Numbered from the stretch's first letter, positions 53,562 through 63,726 are shown. The stretch is DNA of 64,000 bases from CAVRGQ01 sp963720785 (GCA_963720785.1 CAVRGQ010000001.1:54682-118681), one strand, 5' to 3'. Notes: generated from the sequence alone by a model not told the origin. A program made the numbers and translations.

Positions 53562-54224
53562 ATGGACGTCTACGAAGCCCTGTACACCACCCGTGCGATG
53601 CGTCGGGTGAAGCCCGACCCGGTCCCCATGGACGTGCAGGCCCGCATCCTCGACGCCGCGGTGCGCGCCCCCACGGGTGGCAACGCCCAGAACTGGCGGT
53701 TCCTGCTCGTCGACGACCCGGCCGTGCGCAACCAGATCGCCCCGATCTACGCCGACTGTCTGTCGCGACTGTGGACGTCGATCTACGCGGAGCGCGTCGC
53801 CGCGGCCGAGGCCGACCCCGAGGCGGCCGAGAGCAAGGAGTTCGGGGTGATGCGCGAGTCGGCGCAGTGGACCGCGGACCACTTCGCCGAGGTGCCGCTG
53901 CTGCTGTTCGGCTTCGCGCAGCACGACACGTCGGGCGGCTCGATCTACCCGGCGATCTGGAGCGCGATGCTCGCGGCACGCGCCGAGGGCGTGGGCTCGT
54001 CGCTCACGTCGGTGATGTTCTTCCGCAACGACGAGGTGGTCGACATCCTCGGCGTGCCGAAGGACGAGGGTTGGAACATGGCGTGCTGCGTACCGATGGG
54101 CTACCCCACCGGCAAGTGGGGCGTGGCCAAGCGGGCGCCGGTCGAGATCGTGTCGTACCGCAACCAGTGGGGCACCCCCGTCGGCTTCGAGGCGCCCGAG
54201 CCGCTCTGGTCACCCGGCACCTGA
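53562..54224 (+). CDS. Nitroreductase-family protein
   Basis: 220 residues: MDVYEALYTTRAMRRVKPDP, AVRAPTGGNAQNWRFLLVDD, GSIYPAIWSAMLAARAEGVG, VPKDEGWNMACCVPMGYPTG. FMN-binding Arg/Ser-Gly-Asn positions are recognisable. ATG 53562 has TAGGGT 7 nt upstream. Paralogue of the 38383 protein. Its last 15 bp overlap the convergent LuxR gene. Confidence 0.88.
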   Translation: MDVYEALYTTRAMRRVKPDPVPMDVQARILDAAVRAPTGGNAQNWRFLLVDDPAVRNQIAPIYADCLSRLWTSIYAERVAAAEADPEAAESKEFGVMRESAQWTADHFAEVPLLLFGFAQHDTSGGSIYPAIWSAMLAARAEGVGSSLTSVMFFRNDEVVDILGVPKDEGWNMACCVPMGYPTGKWGVAKRAPVEIVSYRNQWGTPVGFEAPEPLWSPGT

Positions 54225-54876
54225 GCTGGCGGCCGAGTGGCCGGGCATCCGCTGGAACCCCTGCGAGCGGTGCACGTAACTGCTCGCCTCCACGCGGTTG
54301 CGCAGGCCGAGGCGGGCGAACGCCTCGCTGAGATGGCCCTTCACCGTGTCGAGGCTGAGGTAGAGCGCCGCCGCGATCTCGCGGTTGGTGAGCCCTTCCG
54401 CGGCGAGCGCGAGCACCTGGCTCTGCCGGAGCGTGAGGCCGTCTTCGTGGCCCGGCCAGTCGAGCGCGCGGTCGCACCGCGTGTGACGCCGGCGCGTGCA
54501 CCACGACATCTTCACCGCGAGCGACGGCGACGATCGCCTCCGCGATCTCCTCACCGGTCGCACCCTTCGAGATGATTCCCGTCGCACCCGCGGCGCGGCT
54601 CTGCTCCACGAGGTCGTCGGTGACGAGGAGGGTGAACACCGCGACGTGTTCGATCTGCGGGGCCGCCGCGAGCAGGCGGAGCGCGTCGGCGCCGATGCCG
54701 AGGCGACCGTAGGTGTCGTACAGCGCGACATCGACGTGGTGGAGCACCGGTTCGCCGATCACGACCGCGTCGGTGCACACGATGCGCTCGGGGAAGCGGT
54801 CGAGCAGCGTGGCGAGACCGGCGACGACGAGCTCGTAGTCGTTGACCGCGGCGACGCGGACCCGGTTGTCGGCCAT
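54210..54876 (-). CDS. LuxR-type response regulator-like protein, frameshifted
   Basis: About 223 residues. Receiver-like N-terminus: VRVAAVNDYELVVAGLATLL, a D at DVALYDTYGR in the phospho-acceptor place, and AGATGIISKGATGEEIAEAI with the conserved Ser-Lys. After the joint (54487-54499, CG missing in GCCGGCGCGTGC) comes a LuxR/NarL helix-turn-helix: LTLRQSQVLALAAEGLTNRE, IAAALYLSLDTVKGHLSEAF. Only one of the usual acidic pair is seen, so phosphorylation is uncertain. Starts 1 bp after the STAS stop. Confidence 0.82.
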
Positions 54877-54877
54877 G

Positions 54878-55227
54878 TCAGCGCTCGACCAGGTCTTCGA
54901 TCAGGCCGGTGTCGCCCGTGATCTCCAGCACCCGCCGCACCAGCGGCGACGCCCCGCGCAGCACGATGCGGTGCCCGCGCGCCGCAGCCTTCGGTCGTGA
55001 TCCACGACGACTGCGATACCCCGGGCGTCGAGCGAGGACACCTCGGCGATGTCGACGATCACCGATTGCTCCTCGCCGAAGTCGTCGAGGGCCCGGGCGA
55101 GCTCGGGTGCGGTGGCCAGGTCGATCTCCCCGCGGACGAGGACGACGACCGTCTCGTTGCGGTGCCGCACCTCGAGCTCCAGTCCGTCCACCCCCGCAGG
55201 ATCGCCGCAGAACGCCGTCGCGCCCAC
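54878..55227 (-). CDS. STAS-domain anti-sigma factor antagonist, frameshifted
   Basis: About 117 residues. LELEVRHRNETVVVLVRGEI, DLATAPELARALDDFGEEQS, VIVDIAEVSSLDARGIAVVV carries the conserved phosphorylatable Ser in S-S-L-D, then after a missing C (54969-54978) GHRIVLRGASPLVRRVLEIT. GTG 55227 is tentative; GTG 55191 is an alternative. In partner-switching systems such proteins bind anti-sigma kinases. No kinase is adjacent; the co-transcribed LuxR protein is the only visible partner. Confidence 0.8.
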
Positions 55228-55284
55228 CCCCCGATCGGGTGCTTCCCCATCTGGGGGCCATGCAGGCCTGGGCAGTCTGCCCGA

Positions 55285-55290
55285 TACGCT
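55285..55290 (+). promoter_or_regulatory. Leaderless -10 box TACGCT
   Basis: TACGCT ends 7 nt before ATG 55298 and fixes the start of the metallo-hydrolase gene. Confidence 0.5.
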
Positions 55291-55297
55291 CCTGCGC

Positions 55298-55930
55298 ATG
55301 ATCGAGCTCGTCACCACCGATGGAGTGTTCCGCCTCGACGGCGGCGAATGGGAGGTCACCAACAACATCTGGCTGGTCGGCAACGACCGCGAGGTGCTGG
55401 TGATCGACGCCGCGGACGACGCCGCACCCATCGTGGAAGCGGTCAACGGGCGTCGGGTGGTGGGCATTGCGCTCACGCACGGACACAACGACCACATCAA
55501 CGCGGCGGTCGCGCTGCAGGACGCGGTCGACGCGCCGATCCTGCTCCACCCCGACGACACCATGTTCTGGCACGACGTGTACCCCGACCGCAAGCCCGAC
55601 GCCGCGCTGGCCGACGGCCTCGCGCTGGTCACCGGCGGCGACGAGCTCGGCGTGCTCCACACCCCCGGCCACTCCCCCGGCGGCTGCTGCTTCGTGCTCG
55701 GGTCCGGCGGCCACGTGTTCAGTGGCGACACGCTGTTCTGCGGTGGCCCCGGCGCGACCGGGCGCAGCCACAGCGACTACCCGCTGATCCTGCAGTCGAT
55801 CCGCACCCGCCTGCTCACCCTCCCCGCGGAGACGGTCGTGCACACCGGCCACGGCGACTCCACCACCGTGGGCGCCGAGACGCGGCTGATCACCGATCTC
55901 GTCCACGAGGTCGAGGCCGGTCACGCGTAG
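55298..55930 (+). CDS. Metallo-beta-lactamase-fold hydrolase (glyoxalase II-like)
   Basis: 210 residues. The zinc motif is HTHGHNDHINA (H-x-H-x-D-H), with later ligands in LHTPGHSPGGCCFV, FSGDTLFCGGPGATGR and VHTGHGDSTTVGAE. This series is that of MBL-fold thioesterase-type hydrolases in actinobacteria, some of which act in mycothiol-dependent aldehyde detoxification. Likely cytoplasmic. Start fixed by TACGCT. Confidence 0.92.
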   Translation: MIELVTTDGVFRLDGGEWEVTNNIWLVGNDREVLVIDAADDAAPIVEAVNGRRVVGIALTHGHNDHINAAVALQDAVDAPILLHPDDTMFWHDVYPDRKPDAALADGLALVTGGDELGVLHTPGHSPGGCCFVLGSGGHVFSGDTLFCGGPGATGRSHSDYPLILQSIRTRLLTLPAETVVHTGHGDSTTVGAETRLITDLVHEVEAGHA

Positions 55931-55944
55931 CTCAGTTGCGGCGC

Positions 55945-55961
55945 GAGCGGCTCGGCCGCTC
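55945..55961. terminator. Hairpin between convergent MBL and YhhN genes
   Basis: GAGCGGC (55945-55951) and GCCGCTC (55955-55961) form a perfect stem with a 3-nt loop, touching the YhhN stop codon. Confidence 0.5.
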
Positions 55962-56596
55962 AGAGCTGGCCGAGGACCAGGCCGGCGAGCGCGAGGTGGT
56001 AAGTCACGATGATCGCGAGCGGCTGCCACGCGCGTGGGGTCACGAACCGCTGCTCGGCGATCAACGAGTCGGACGTGAGGAACAGCACCGCGCCCACGAT
56101 CCCGATCACCGTTGCGCCCGCGATCGCGCTCACCACCATGACCGAGATCACGGTGATGTAGAGCAGGATCGCCGGCACCATCGACCGCGCTCCGGCCCCC
56201 ACGAGCGCGCCGACGAAGCGACGGGTGAGGGTCACGATCCCGGGCACCACCAGCACCACCGCGAGCACCAGCCGCGTCGCGGTGGGCTCCTGGAGGGCGA
56301 AGCTCACCGCGAAGCACAGTTGCGCGACCGCGAACGCGGCGAGGCCGGGCAGGAAGCGATCACGCGGCAACATGAGGAACACGTCGCCGACGACGCACAG
56401 CCCGAGCGCGACGCAGCACCAGGTGCGCGACGCGCTCGCTCGCGGGATCCAGTGCGATCGCGGTCGCGAGGAAGGCGAGCGCGGCAGCGGGCTTGCAGAC
56501 GTACTCGAGGGCCAGGATCCGGAGCGCGACCGCCACCCAGTCGAGCGCCGCGAGCACCAGCGCCACGCCGAGCAGCACCGCTGCGGTTCCCGTCAC
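55960..56596 (-). CDS. YhhN family membrane protein (lysoplasmalogenase-like), frameshifted
   Basis: About 213 residues with seven or eight membrane segments. GTG 56596 starts VTGTAAVLLGVALVLAALDW, with YVCKPAAALAFLATAIAL (the family KP motif) next. The frame changes at 56428-56437 (CG missing), giving ERASRTWCCVALGLCVVGDV and FLMLPRDRFLPGLAAFAVAQ. YhhN proteins include animal TMEM86 lysoplasmalogenases; the bacterial substrate is not settled. GAGACT 6 nt upstream of the start. Confidence 0.85.
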
Positions 56597-56674
56597 ACCA
56601 CGAGTCTCGCGCCGGTCCGCGAAAGAGGTCCCTGGGCCCTGACCCCGGAACCCCCGGGGTGCCACGCTGAGGTC

Positions 56675-57498
56675 GTGAGCACGACCGGACGTCGGAAATG
56701 GCTGATCGTCGGAGCGGTCGGGTTGCTGCTCGTCGTGGCGGCGTTCGGAGTGGTCGCGCTCCTCTGGAACCGCGACACCGCCCACGAGGTCTCCGTCGCC
56801 GATGCTCGGCGCCGGTACGACGAGAGCGCGCAGTCGAGTCAACCGGTGGCGCCCGCGGTGTTGCGCCCCGCTGCCGGCGTGTACCGCTACCGCGGATCGG
56901 GGACGGAATCGCTCACCCTGCCGCCCAAGGACCACGCGCAGGGGCCCGACATGCCCGCGACGGTCGTGCACCGCGCCGACGGCTGCTGGACCTTCCGCCT
57001 CGACTACAGCAGCGCGCACTGGCAACAGTGGACGTTCTGCCCCACCGACGGCGGGCTCGTCGAGGTCGGCAACCAGACCTTCGAGACGTGGGACTTCGTA
57101 TTCACCACCTACGACAGCGCGACGACGATGACGTGCGATCCGCCGTCGGTGCTGATCCGTGCGGGGATGCAGGCCGGCGACACGTGGAGGCAGGAGTGCC
57201 GCGGCACGTCGTCGAACGACCCCGGTGAGACGGTGACGGCGGGGCCGTACACCTTCGTCGGCGACACGACCGTCGACGTCGGCGGCACACCGTGCCCGCC
57301 CATCACTTCCGCCAGGTCCGGACGCTCAGCGGCGTGCAGCACGGCGAGCAGACCGTGGACCTGTGGCTCGACCGCGAGACCGGCCTCATGCTCCGCAACC
57401 GCCGCAGCCAGACCGTGCGCACCGACACGCCGATCGGCGCGTCGACCTACACCGAGACAGGCCACTTCGAGCTCACGTCGTTGGACCCCGTGCCGTGA
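56675..57498 (+). CDS. Exported or membrane-anchored protein, unknown, frameshifted
   Basis: About 275 residues. STTGRRKWLIVGAVGLLLVV is an N-terminal membrane anchor. The outer domain reads GVYRYRGSGTESLTLPPKDH, VVHRADGCWTFRLDYSSAHW, then after the joint (57289-57296, one G missing in CCGTG) HHFRQVRTLSGVQHGEQTVD, LWLDRETGLMLRNRRSQTVR. This is the pattern of a beta-rich lipoprotein-carrier-like domain. GTG 56675 has CACGCT 6 nt upstream. Function not recognised. Confidence 0.7.
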
Positions 57499-57505
57499 CG
57501 CAGAC

Positions 57506-57531
57506 GAGGGCGGGGCCGCAGCCCCGCCCTC
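57506..57531. terminator. Bidirectional GC hairpin
   Basis: GAGGGCGGGGC (57506-57516) pairs perfectly with 57521-57531 around loop CGCA, followed by CCCTTGTTC. It separates two convergent genes. Confidence 0.75.
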
Positions 57532-57560
57532 CCCTTGTTCGACGCGTACGCGTCAGCCGG

Positions 57561-58813
57561 TCACTTGACCTGTAGGTCTTCGTGGAGCAGCCGTAGTCGA
57601 CGACCGTCTTCCACTCCGTGCCGTCGCTCAGGTAGAGGCTGTTGCACGTCGGGTAGGTGTTGACCGTGGCCTTCGGGTAGCTGGTCGGCCCGGCCACGCC
57701 CTTCAGCTCCCAGGTCTGGCGAGCCGCGGCGGCCTGCACGGCCTCGGGCGTGATCTTGCTCTTGCCGCCCTTGGCCACCGTCTTCAGCGCCTGGATGAAC
57801 ATGTCGGTCGACGTGTACCCCGCGATGGTGCCGGAGTCGACCTTGTCGCCCTCGCCGGCCTTCCACGCGTTCAGGTCCTTCTTCATCGCGTCCATGCCCG
57901 GCGTCGACGTCGTCGGGTTGACGAACGCGGTGTTCACCGTGCTGCCGTTCATCGCCCCGACGAGCAGGTTCGTGTACAGCGAACTCATGAAGATGCCCGG
58001 GTAGTTGTTCGCCTGCATCTGCGCGTAGAGCGGGATGCAGTCGGTGGCGAGCAGGCACCCGATCACGTCGGGCGCCTTGCCGTTGTCGGCCGTGAGCGCC
58101 TGCTGCGCGTAGGGCGTGTAGTCGGCGATCGGCGGGATCGGCATCGACGTGAAGTTGCCGACGACCTTGAAACCGATGCCACTCCAGGTGATCTCGGAGA
58201 ACTTCGCCGCGTTCTTGCTCGACGTGGTGTCGTTGCCGATCAGCGCGACGGTCGGGCTGGCCTTGCCCGTCTTCTCCTTCGCGTACTGGTAGATCGCGCG
58301 CGCCGAGTTGCCGAGGAACGACGGATCCGACGGCACGCCACAGCCGGAGTACGCGAAGCCCCACACCTTGGTGCTCGGCTTGTTCGAGCAGTAGCTGTCG
58401 TCGAAGCCCCACCCGAAGTACGGCACGTGCTGCTGGGTGAAGTAGTCCTTCGGGTTGAACTGCGAGATGTCACCGACGATGGCGAACACCTGCTGCTGGG
58501 TGACCAGGCGCCGGGCCTCGGTGAGCGCGGTCGCCGGGTCCTGCTTGTCGTCGGCGAACTCGACGTACTCGAGCTTGACGCCCTTGATCTCCTTGGTGTC
58601 GTTGAACCGCTGGACGCGGGCCTGGGCGCCGGACTCCGCGGTGGGCAGCTGCGATTTGATGCCGTAGCCGGCCACCTTGATCGTGGTGCCGTCGAAGCCC
58701 CGCACGGAACGCGCCGCGCCCGCCGAGGTGGTGCCGACGGCGACGCCGGCCACGAGTGCGGCAACGACTGTCGCCAGGACGAGCGCGCGGATGCGCGTGG
58801 AACGATGAGTCAC
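57561..58813 (-). CDS. Branched-chain-amino-acid-type ABC transporter substrate-binding protein, frameshifted at the last codons
   Basis: About 417 residues. GTG 58813 opens MTHRSTRIRALVLATVVAAL, a Sec signal ending TSAGAA. The binding fold has TIKVAGYGIKSQLPTAESGA, QQQVFAIVGDISQFNPKDYF, PTVALIGNDTTSSKNAAKF and a Cys-rich C-terminus (YPTCNSLYLSDG; VVDYGCSTKTY). Adding one A at 57566-57575 ends the protein KTYKVK at TGA 57561-57563. A GGGGGGACC run precedes the start. Unlike the proteins at 16606 and 25575 this one is exported, but permease genes are not adjacent. Confidence 0.9.
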
Positions 58814-58886
58814 CGGAGGTCCCCCCTTGGTCAACCGACCCGGGGAGCGTACAAGAGTTTTGACGTCGTAGGAAGTCACCCCGCCG

Positions 58887-59810
58887 TCACCCCCTCGCAG
58901 GCGCCGCGAGGGCCCGCTCCACGTCGTCGGCGACGAGATCGGCGTTGATCGCCATGGCGGCAGTGGCAGCGGCGCCGGCCGCGGCGATCACGGGAGCACG
59001 GGGGTCCACGAGGTTGCCGGCGGCCCACACCCCTGGCGTGCTCGTGCGCCCGTCCCGATCCACCACGGCGAAGCCCTCCGCGTCGACCTCGATGCCCAGG
59101 CCGTCGAGCAACGAGCCGGGATGGGGCACGCTGCGCGGACGGATGAACACGGCGGCGCGCGGGACGACCCGCCCGTCGGCGAGAGCGACACCGGTCAGGA
59201 GGTCCGCCTCCACCACCAACGACGCCACCTCCCCGTCGACGACGCGGACGCCGCGCGCCGACAGGGCGGCCCGTTCCGCGCCGGAGATCGACAGGGTGTG
59301 CGCGAAGAGCACGACGTCGTCGGACCACTGCCGGATCAGCTGGGCGTGTTGCACCGCGCCCGGATGCGTACCGAGCACCCCGAGCGGCTGGTCCCGAACC
59401 TCCCAGCCGTGGCAGTAGGGGCAGTGCAACAGGTCACGCCCCCAGCGCTCCCGCACGCCGGCGATGGCGGGGAGATCATCCGTCACGCCCGTCGTCAGCA
59501 ACACGCGCCGGGCCCGCAGCGCGTGACCCTGCTCGAGGTGCACGACAAACCCCGGCTCGATTCCCGACACCGCGCCGGCCACGAGTGCGACCCCGTAGCC
59601 CGCAACTTCGTGACGCCCGAGCTCGAGCAGCTCGGCGGGCGGCATCCCGTCGCGGGAGAGGAAGCCCTGCATGTGCGCCGCGGGCGCGTTGCGAGGTGCC
59701 CCCGCGTCGACGACGGCAACCCTGCGCCGCGCTCGTCCGAGGACGAGCGCGGCGCTCAGGCCAGCTGCACCACCGCCGACGATGACCACGTCGTAGCTGT
59801 GCTGCTCCAT
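58887..59810 (-). CDS. Thioredoxin-reductase-like FAD/NAD(P) oxidoreductase
   Basis: 307 residues. FAD site DVVIVGGGAAGLSAALVLGR, redox CPYC in LLHCPYCHGWEV, NADPH region LGVLGTHPGAVQHAQLI (reduced form of G-x-G), and C-terminal GVWAAGNLVDPRAPVIAAAG. Length and motif order match TrxB-type disulfide reductases. The family often reduces small disulfides; the partner thiol protein is not evident. Third gene of the 60.8 kb operon, 5 bp after DUF4386. Confidence 0.9.
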   Translation of the reverse strand: MEQHSYDVVIVGGGAAGLSAALVLGRARRRVAVVDAGAPRNAPAAHMQGFLSRDGMPPAELLELGRHEVAGYGVALVAGAVSGIEPGFVVHLEQGHALRARRVLLTTGVTDDLPAIAGVRERWGRDLLHCPYCHGWEVRDQPLGVLGTHPGAVQHAQLIRQWSDDVVLFAHTLSISGAERAALSARGVRVVDGEVASLVVEADLLTGVALADGRVVPRAAVFIRPRSVPHPGSLLDGLGIEVDAEGFAVVDRDGRTSTPGVWAAGNLVDPRAPVIAAAGAAATAAMAINADLVADDVERALAAPARG

Positions 59811-59815
59811 GACGG

Positions 59816-60568
59816 TCACGCGGCGAGCGCGGCGCTCGGGACGGGGGCGTCGGCGGTGACCGCCGGCACCCGCAGGCCCTTGACCGTCATGTACACGCCG
59901 AGGGAGAACTCCCACGCCGCGATCGGGAGGGCGAACAGGAAGGCGGACGAGGAGACCTGGCCGTGCCCGCCGAACATGGTGGCCAGGCTGGAGGCGAACA
60001 GCAGCGGGGCGCCGACGAGTCCCATCAGCGGGATGAAGGGCGGCGCCATCCGGAAGCGGTAGATCGCCGTGGCCAGGAACAGCGCGTTGATGGCGGGCAT
60101 GAACCCCGGCCCGAACAGGAAGGACCAGTCGTGCTGGGCGAGCAGTGCCTGGCTCGTCGTCGTCAAGGCACCGCGGCTGCCGCCGACGACGTCGTTGCGG
60201 AGGGTGACCACCGAGAGCAGGCTGATCGCGCCGACCACGAGGATGGCGGCCTCGAGCGTGCGGGACGTGATGAAGCCGATGGCCGACGCCGGGCTGAACC
60301 GCCGGATCACCGGGTACAGCGCCACGGCGGTGCCGATGCCGGCGACCGCGCACACGAAGTCGAGGAAGCCGCCGAAGATCACGCCGGTCTCGCTGCCGTG
60401 GCCGAACACGAAGTTCGCGTGGTCGACCAACGGGGCCTTGAGCGCGAGCGTCGGGATCGACGCCGCGAAGGTGACGAGATAGAGGATGCCGGCCGCGAGT
60501 GAGAGCTTGCGGGTGGCGTCCATGGCCTTGACCGACTCGATGGGATTGCGGGTCTTGGTGTCCAACAT
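59816..60568 (-). CDS. DUF4386-like membrane protein
   Basis: 250 residues with six membrane segments: AAGILYLVTFAASIPTLAL, IFGGFLDFVCAVAGIGTAVA, ILVVGAISLLSVVTL, LFGPGFMPAINALFLATAIY, FIPLMGLVGAPLLFASSLAT, FLFALPIAAWEFSLGVYMTV. The GFITSRTLEAAILVVGAISL block is the DUF4386 signature. GGAAGGGA precedes ATG 60568. Between the 69-residue protein and the oxidoreductase in one operon. Confidence 0.85.
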   Translation of the reverse strand: MLDTKTRNPIESVKAMDATRKLSLAAGILYLVTFAASIPTLALKAPLVDHANFVFGHGSETGVIFGGFLDFVCAVAGIGTAVALYPVIRRFSPASAIGFITSRTLEAAILVVGAISLLSVVTLRNDVVGGSRGALTTTSQALLAQHDWSFLFGPGFMPAINALFLATAIYRFRMAPPFIPLMGLVGAPLLFASSLATMFGGHGQVSSSAFLFALPIAAWEFSLGVYMTVKGLRVPAVTADAPVPSAALAA

Positions 60569-60569
60569 G

Positions 60570-60779
60570 TCAGTTCCCTTCCGTTCGGAACTGCGCAACG
60601 GAGATCAGCGGGATGCCGAGGTCGCGCAGCTTCTGGAGCACGCCGTGCAGCGCGGCCTGGTCGGGAACGGAACCCTGGATGACGGTGGTGCCGTCGTCAG
60701 CGGTGACGAGGGTGAACCCCTCGAACCAGCTGGCCCATCGGGCTTCCAGGTGCCCCTCGACTCGGATCTCGTACTGCAC
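60570..60779 (-). CDS. Small conserved protein, 69 residues, first gene of redox operon
   Basis: YEIRVEGHLEARWASWFEGF, TLVTADDGTTVIQGSVPDQA, ALHGVLQKLRDLGIPLISVA is a recurring small alpha/beta protein found beside LuxR regulators and DUF4386 genes in actinobacteria; its role is unknown. GTG 60779 has TACGTT 6 nt upstream (60786-60791), and the dyad at 60798-60824 sits just behind. The stop is 1 bp from the next start. Confidence 0.75.
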   Translation of the reverse strand: MQYEIRVEGHLEARWASWFEGFTLVTADDGTTVIQGSVPDQAALHGVLQKLRDLGIPLISVAQFRTEGN

Positions 60780-60797
60780 TCGGGGAACGTACGAAGA

Positions 60798-60824
60798 GAT
60801 GTGGTGAGCGCACATCACCACATC
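60798..60824. promoter_or_regulatory. 10-bp dyad operator upstream of redox operon
   Basis: GATGTGGTGA (60798-60807) and TCACCACATC (60815-60824) are perfect inverted repeats with a 7-nt spacer. A third half-site GGTGGTGA lies at 60835-60842. They stand 6 bp behind the TACGTT box of the 69-residue gene, the place for an activator, and the MalT-like regulator ends 69 bp away. Confidence 0.65.
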
Positions 60825-60892
60825 GTGTGAGCGCGGTGGTGATTTCTCCCGGCGGGTTGCCGGCGCCCAGGCTCGCGGAGGGTCGGCGCCGG

Positions 60893-63537
60893 TCAGAGGC
60901 CGAGGTCGGCGGCGCGGCTGACTGCCTCACGGCGGCTCGTGACGCCGAGCTTGCTGTAGATGCTCTTCGTGTGCGTGCGCAGCGTGTTCAGGGACACGTG
61001 GAGCTCACGGGCGATGTCGGGACCGCTCAGGTCGCTGCGCAACAGACGCAGGACATCGAGCTCCCGGCTGCTGAGCGGGTCGGCCAGCGGTTGCGACGGG
61101 GACGCGGCGCGCGGCAGCGCCGTGACGTCCCCGGTCGCGAGCTGCTCGCGGAGGGCGGCGAGGCGCGGCCCGAGGAAGCGGAACACCCGGACGAAGCCCT
61201 CGGGCTCCGCCACCTCGACCGAACGACGCAGAGCGGCGAGCGCGGCCACCGTGTCGCCGCCCGCGTCGTACGCCATGGCCTGCACCGCGAGGATCTCGAT
61301 CACGCTGCTTCCCCGTCCCCCGGCTTCGGCCGCCGCGAGCAGGCGGTCGAGCATCGCGATCACCTGCCGGACCTCGCGCTCGCCGGGGTGGTCGTTGAGG
61401 ATCACGATCGCCAACGTGATGTGCTCGAACTCCGTGACGTAGCGCGGCGGATCGTCGGTCGACAGCTGCCGCTCCCGCACCCACGCCCGTGCCGAGGCGA
61501 GATCGCCCACGAGCACATGTGTCCGGGCCCGACGCGCGGCAACGGGCCGCACCGCGGGTGAGTAGTCGGTGTCGTAGAGGCGCTCCGCTTCCTCGAGCAA
61601 CGCGAGACAACCGTCGGTGTCGCCCTCGGCGAGCAGGAGGCCGGCGCGCACCGTCCGCGACCGGTAGGGGTACTGCGAGGTGGCGAACGGCTCCAGGGAC
61701 TGCGCGCGTCGGAGCTCCTCCGCGGCGGCGGCGCGCTCGTCGCGTTCGCGCCGGATCTCGGCGAGACCGACGTGCATGTCGGCCACGCCCCGCAGCGGGC
61801 CCGCGCCGTGATCGGCAACGAGCTGAAGGCCCTGTTCGTAGAGGCGTTGCGCGTCGCGCAGCCGCCCCTGCGCAACCCTGATGTCGGCCATCGAGATCGA
61901 ACAGCCGAGAACGTCGGCAACGTGCCCGATGCGGCGCATGCCCGCGATCGAATCGGTGTACTCGGCGAAGGCACGGTCGAGGTCGCCCTCCGACCAGGCG
62001 GCGAGCCCGAGCAGCGCGTGCGCCGCGGCAGGCCCGAGCTCGTCCTCGGGCGGCGCGACGGCGAGCAGGCGCTCGGCGTGGTCGACCGTCGCGGCGATGT
62101 CGCCACGGGTCAGCGCGAGCGCGGCGCGGAACATCTCGACCACGCCCGGCAGCGAGCGGAGCTGCACCTCGTCGACGACGATCATGCCCGCCGAATCGCG
62201 CGACTCCGGTGCCCGCGCCAACCATCCCTCGATCGCCGCGAGCTGCGCCTCCACACGGTCGAAGTCGCCCGACGACATGTGCGCGCCGACCAGGCCCGAG
62301 GCGAGCACGGGACGGGACGTCACGACCTCCTCGGGGATGACGCGCGCCCATTCGCGGATCGTCGTGTCGTGGCGGTTGCGCCGCAGCTCCGGGATCGCGA
62401 GCTCGGCCAGCTCCGCGGCGCGGTCGAAGTCGGCCGCCGCCACCGAGTGGCGGATCGCCTCGGCGGCCTCTCCGCGTTCGGCGAACCAGTTGCTCGCCCG
62501 TCGGTGCAGCTCGGCGGGGGCGTCGGGTTCCTCGTCGAGGAGTCGGGCCCGCAGCATGTCGGCGAACAGGTGGTGGTAGCGGTACCAGTCGCGCTTGTCG
62601 TCGAGCGGGATGACGAAGAGGTTCATGCGCTCGAGCGACTCGAGCATCGCCTTGCCTCCCGCCGCCCCCGTGACCGCGTCGCACAACGAACCCTGCAGCC
62701 GGTCGAGCACCGAGGTCTGCAGCAGGAATCGGCGCACGGTGTCGGGCTGGCGATGGAGCACCTCGCCCACGAGGTAGTCGACGACGAAGCGGTCGTCACC
62801 CGCGAAGCCGGCGATGAAGCTCGACGCGTCGTCCCGGCCCTGCATGGACAGCGCGGCGAGCTGCAATGCCGCTATCCAACCCTCGGTCCGCACCCCGAGC
62901 GTTGCGATGTCGGTAGCAGAGAGCTCGAGTGCCATCGCGCCATTGAGGTACTCGGCCGCCTCGTCGGCGGTGAACCGCAGGTCGGACGCCCGGATCTCCC
63001 CGAGCTCGCCCCGCGCGCGCAGACGGGCCAGGGGCAGCGGAGGATCGGCGCGGCTCACGACCACGAGCTGCGCACTCGCCGGCAGGTGGTCGAGGAGGTA
63101 GGTGAGTCCCTCGTAGATCTCGGGTCGGGTGATGACGTGGAGGTCGTCGAGCACGAGCACGACCTCGCCGTCGTACTCGTGCAGCTCGTTCACCAGCGTG
63201 GCGAGCATGGCTTCGGCGTCGTCGCCCTCGAGGAGGGCACCGCTCTTGCCCAACTCGGGCACCGCGGCTCCGAGCGCGGCGAAGACGTACGTCCAGAACA
63301 GCGCAAGGTCGTTGTCGCGCTCGTCGAGCGCCAGCCAGGCCACTGCCGCGCCCCGGTCGGCCGCGCGCCCAGCCACTCGACCGCGAGGGTCGTCTTGCCG
63401 AACCCTGCCGGCGCCGACACCAGCACCAATCGCGCCTGCGTTGCGTCCGCGAGCCGGGCCCGGAGGCGCGGCCGCTCGATCGCGTTGCCACGCAACGACG
63501 GGAGGTGGAACTTCGTCTCGACCAGCGGGCTCGCCAT
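60893..63537 (-). CDS. Large MalT-like (LAL) LuxR-family ATP-binding regulator, frameshifted
   Basis: About 882 residues. SPLVETKFHLPSLRGNAIER is the usual LAL N-terminus; Walker A APAGFGKTTLAV; Walker-B-like VVLVLDDLHVI; helical repeats from about 400 to 800; C-terminal LuxR helix-turn-helix LSSRELDVLRLLRSDLSGPD, IARELHVSLNTLRTHTKSIY. One G is missing near 63358-63365 (ARADRGAAVAWLAL is restored). Such proteins switch on operons when a sugar-like or redox ligand and ATP are bound. The operon just downstream is its likely target. Confidence 0.9.
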
Positions 63538-63726
63538 GTGTTCTCAGGTCCCTCGCCACCGGACACGACGCCGACCGACCGTTCGCGCGAGGTCACGTGA
63601 ACCCCGCCTGCGAGCTTCATGTGTGTAGCACAGCACCCATTCATGCCTGCCCGACCGATGTGAATGCTCGGTGACGGACCCCGAAGTCGAGGTTTCGCGG
63701 GGTGAGCGCGGCGCGACACTGCAGCG

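Noticed and set aside
3019..63537. Programmed ribosomal frameshifting as the cause of the broken genes
   Set aside because: No common slippery heptamer or downstream structure; the sites share only CGCG-type or homopolymer context and affect unrelated housekeeping genes such as dxs and aceE.
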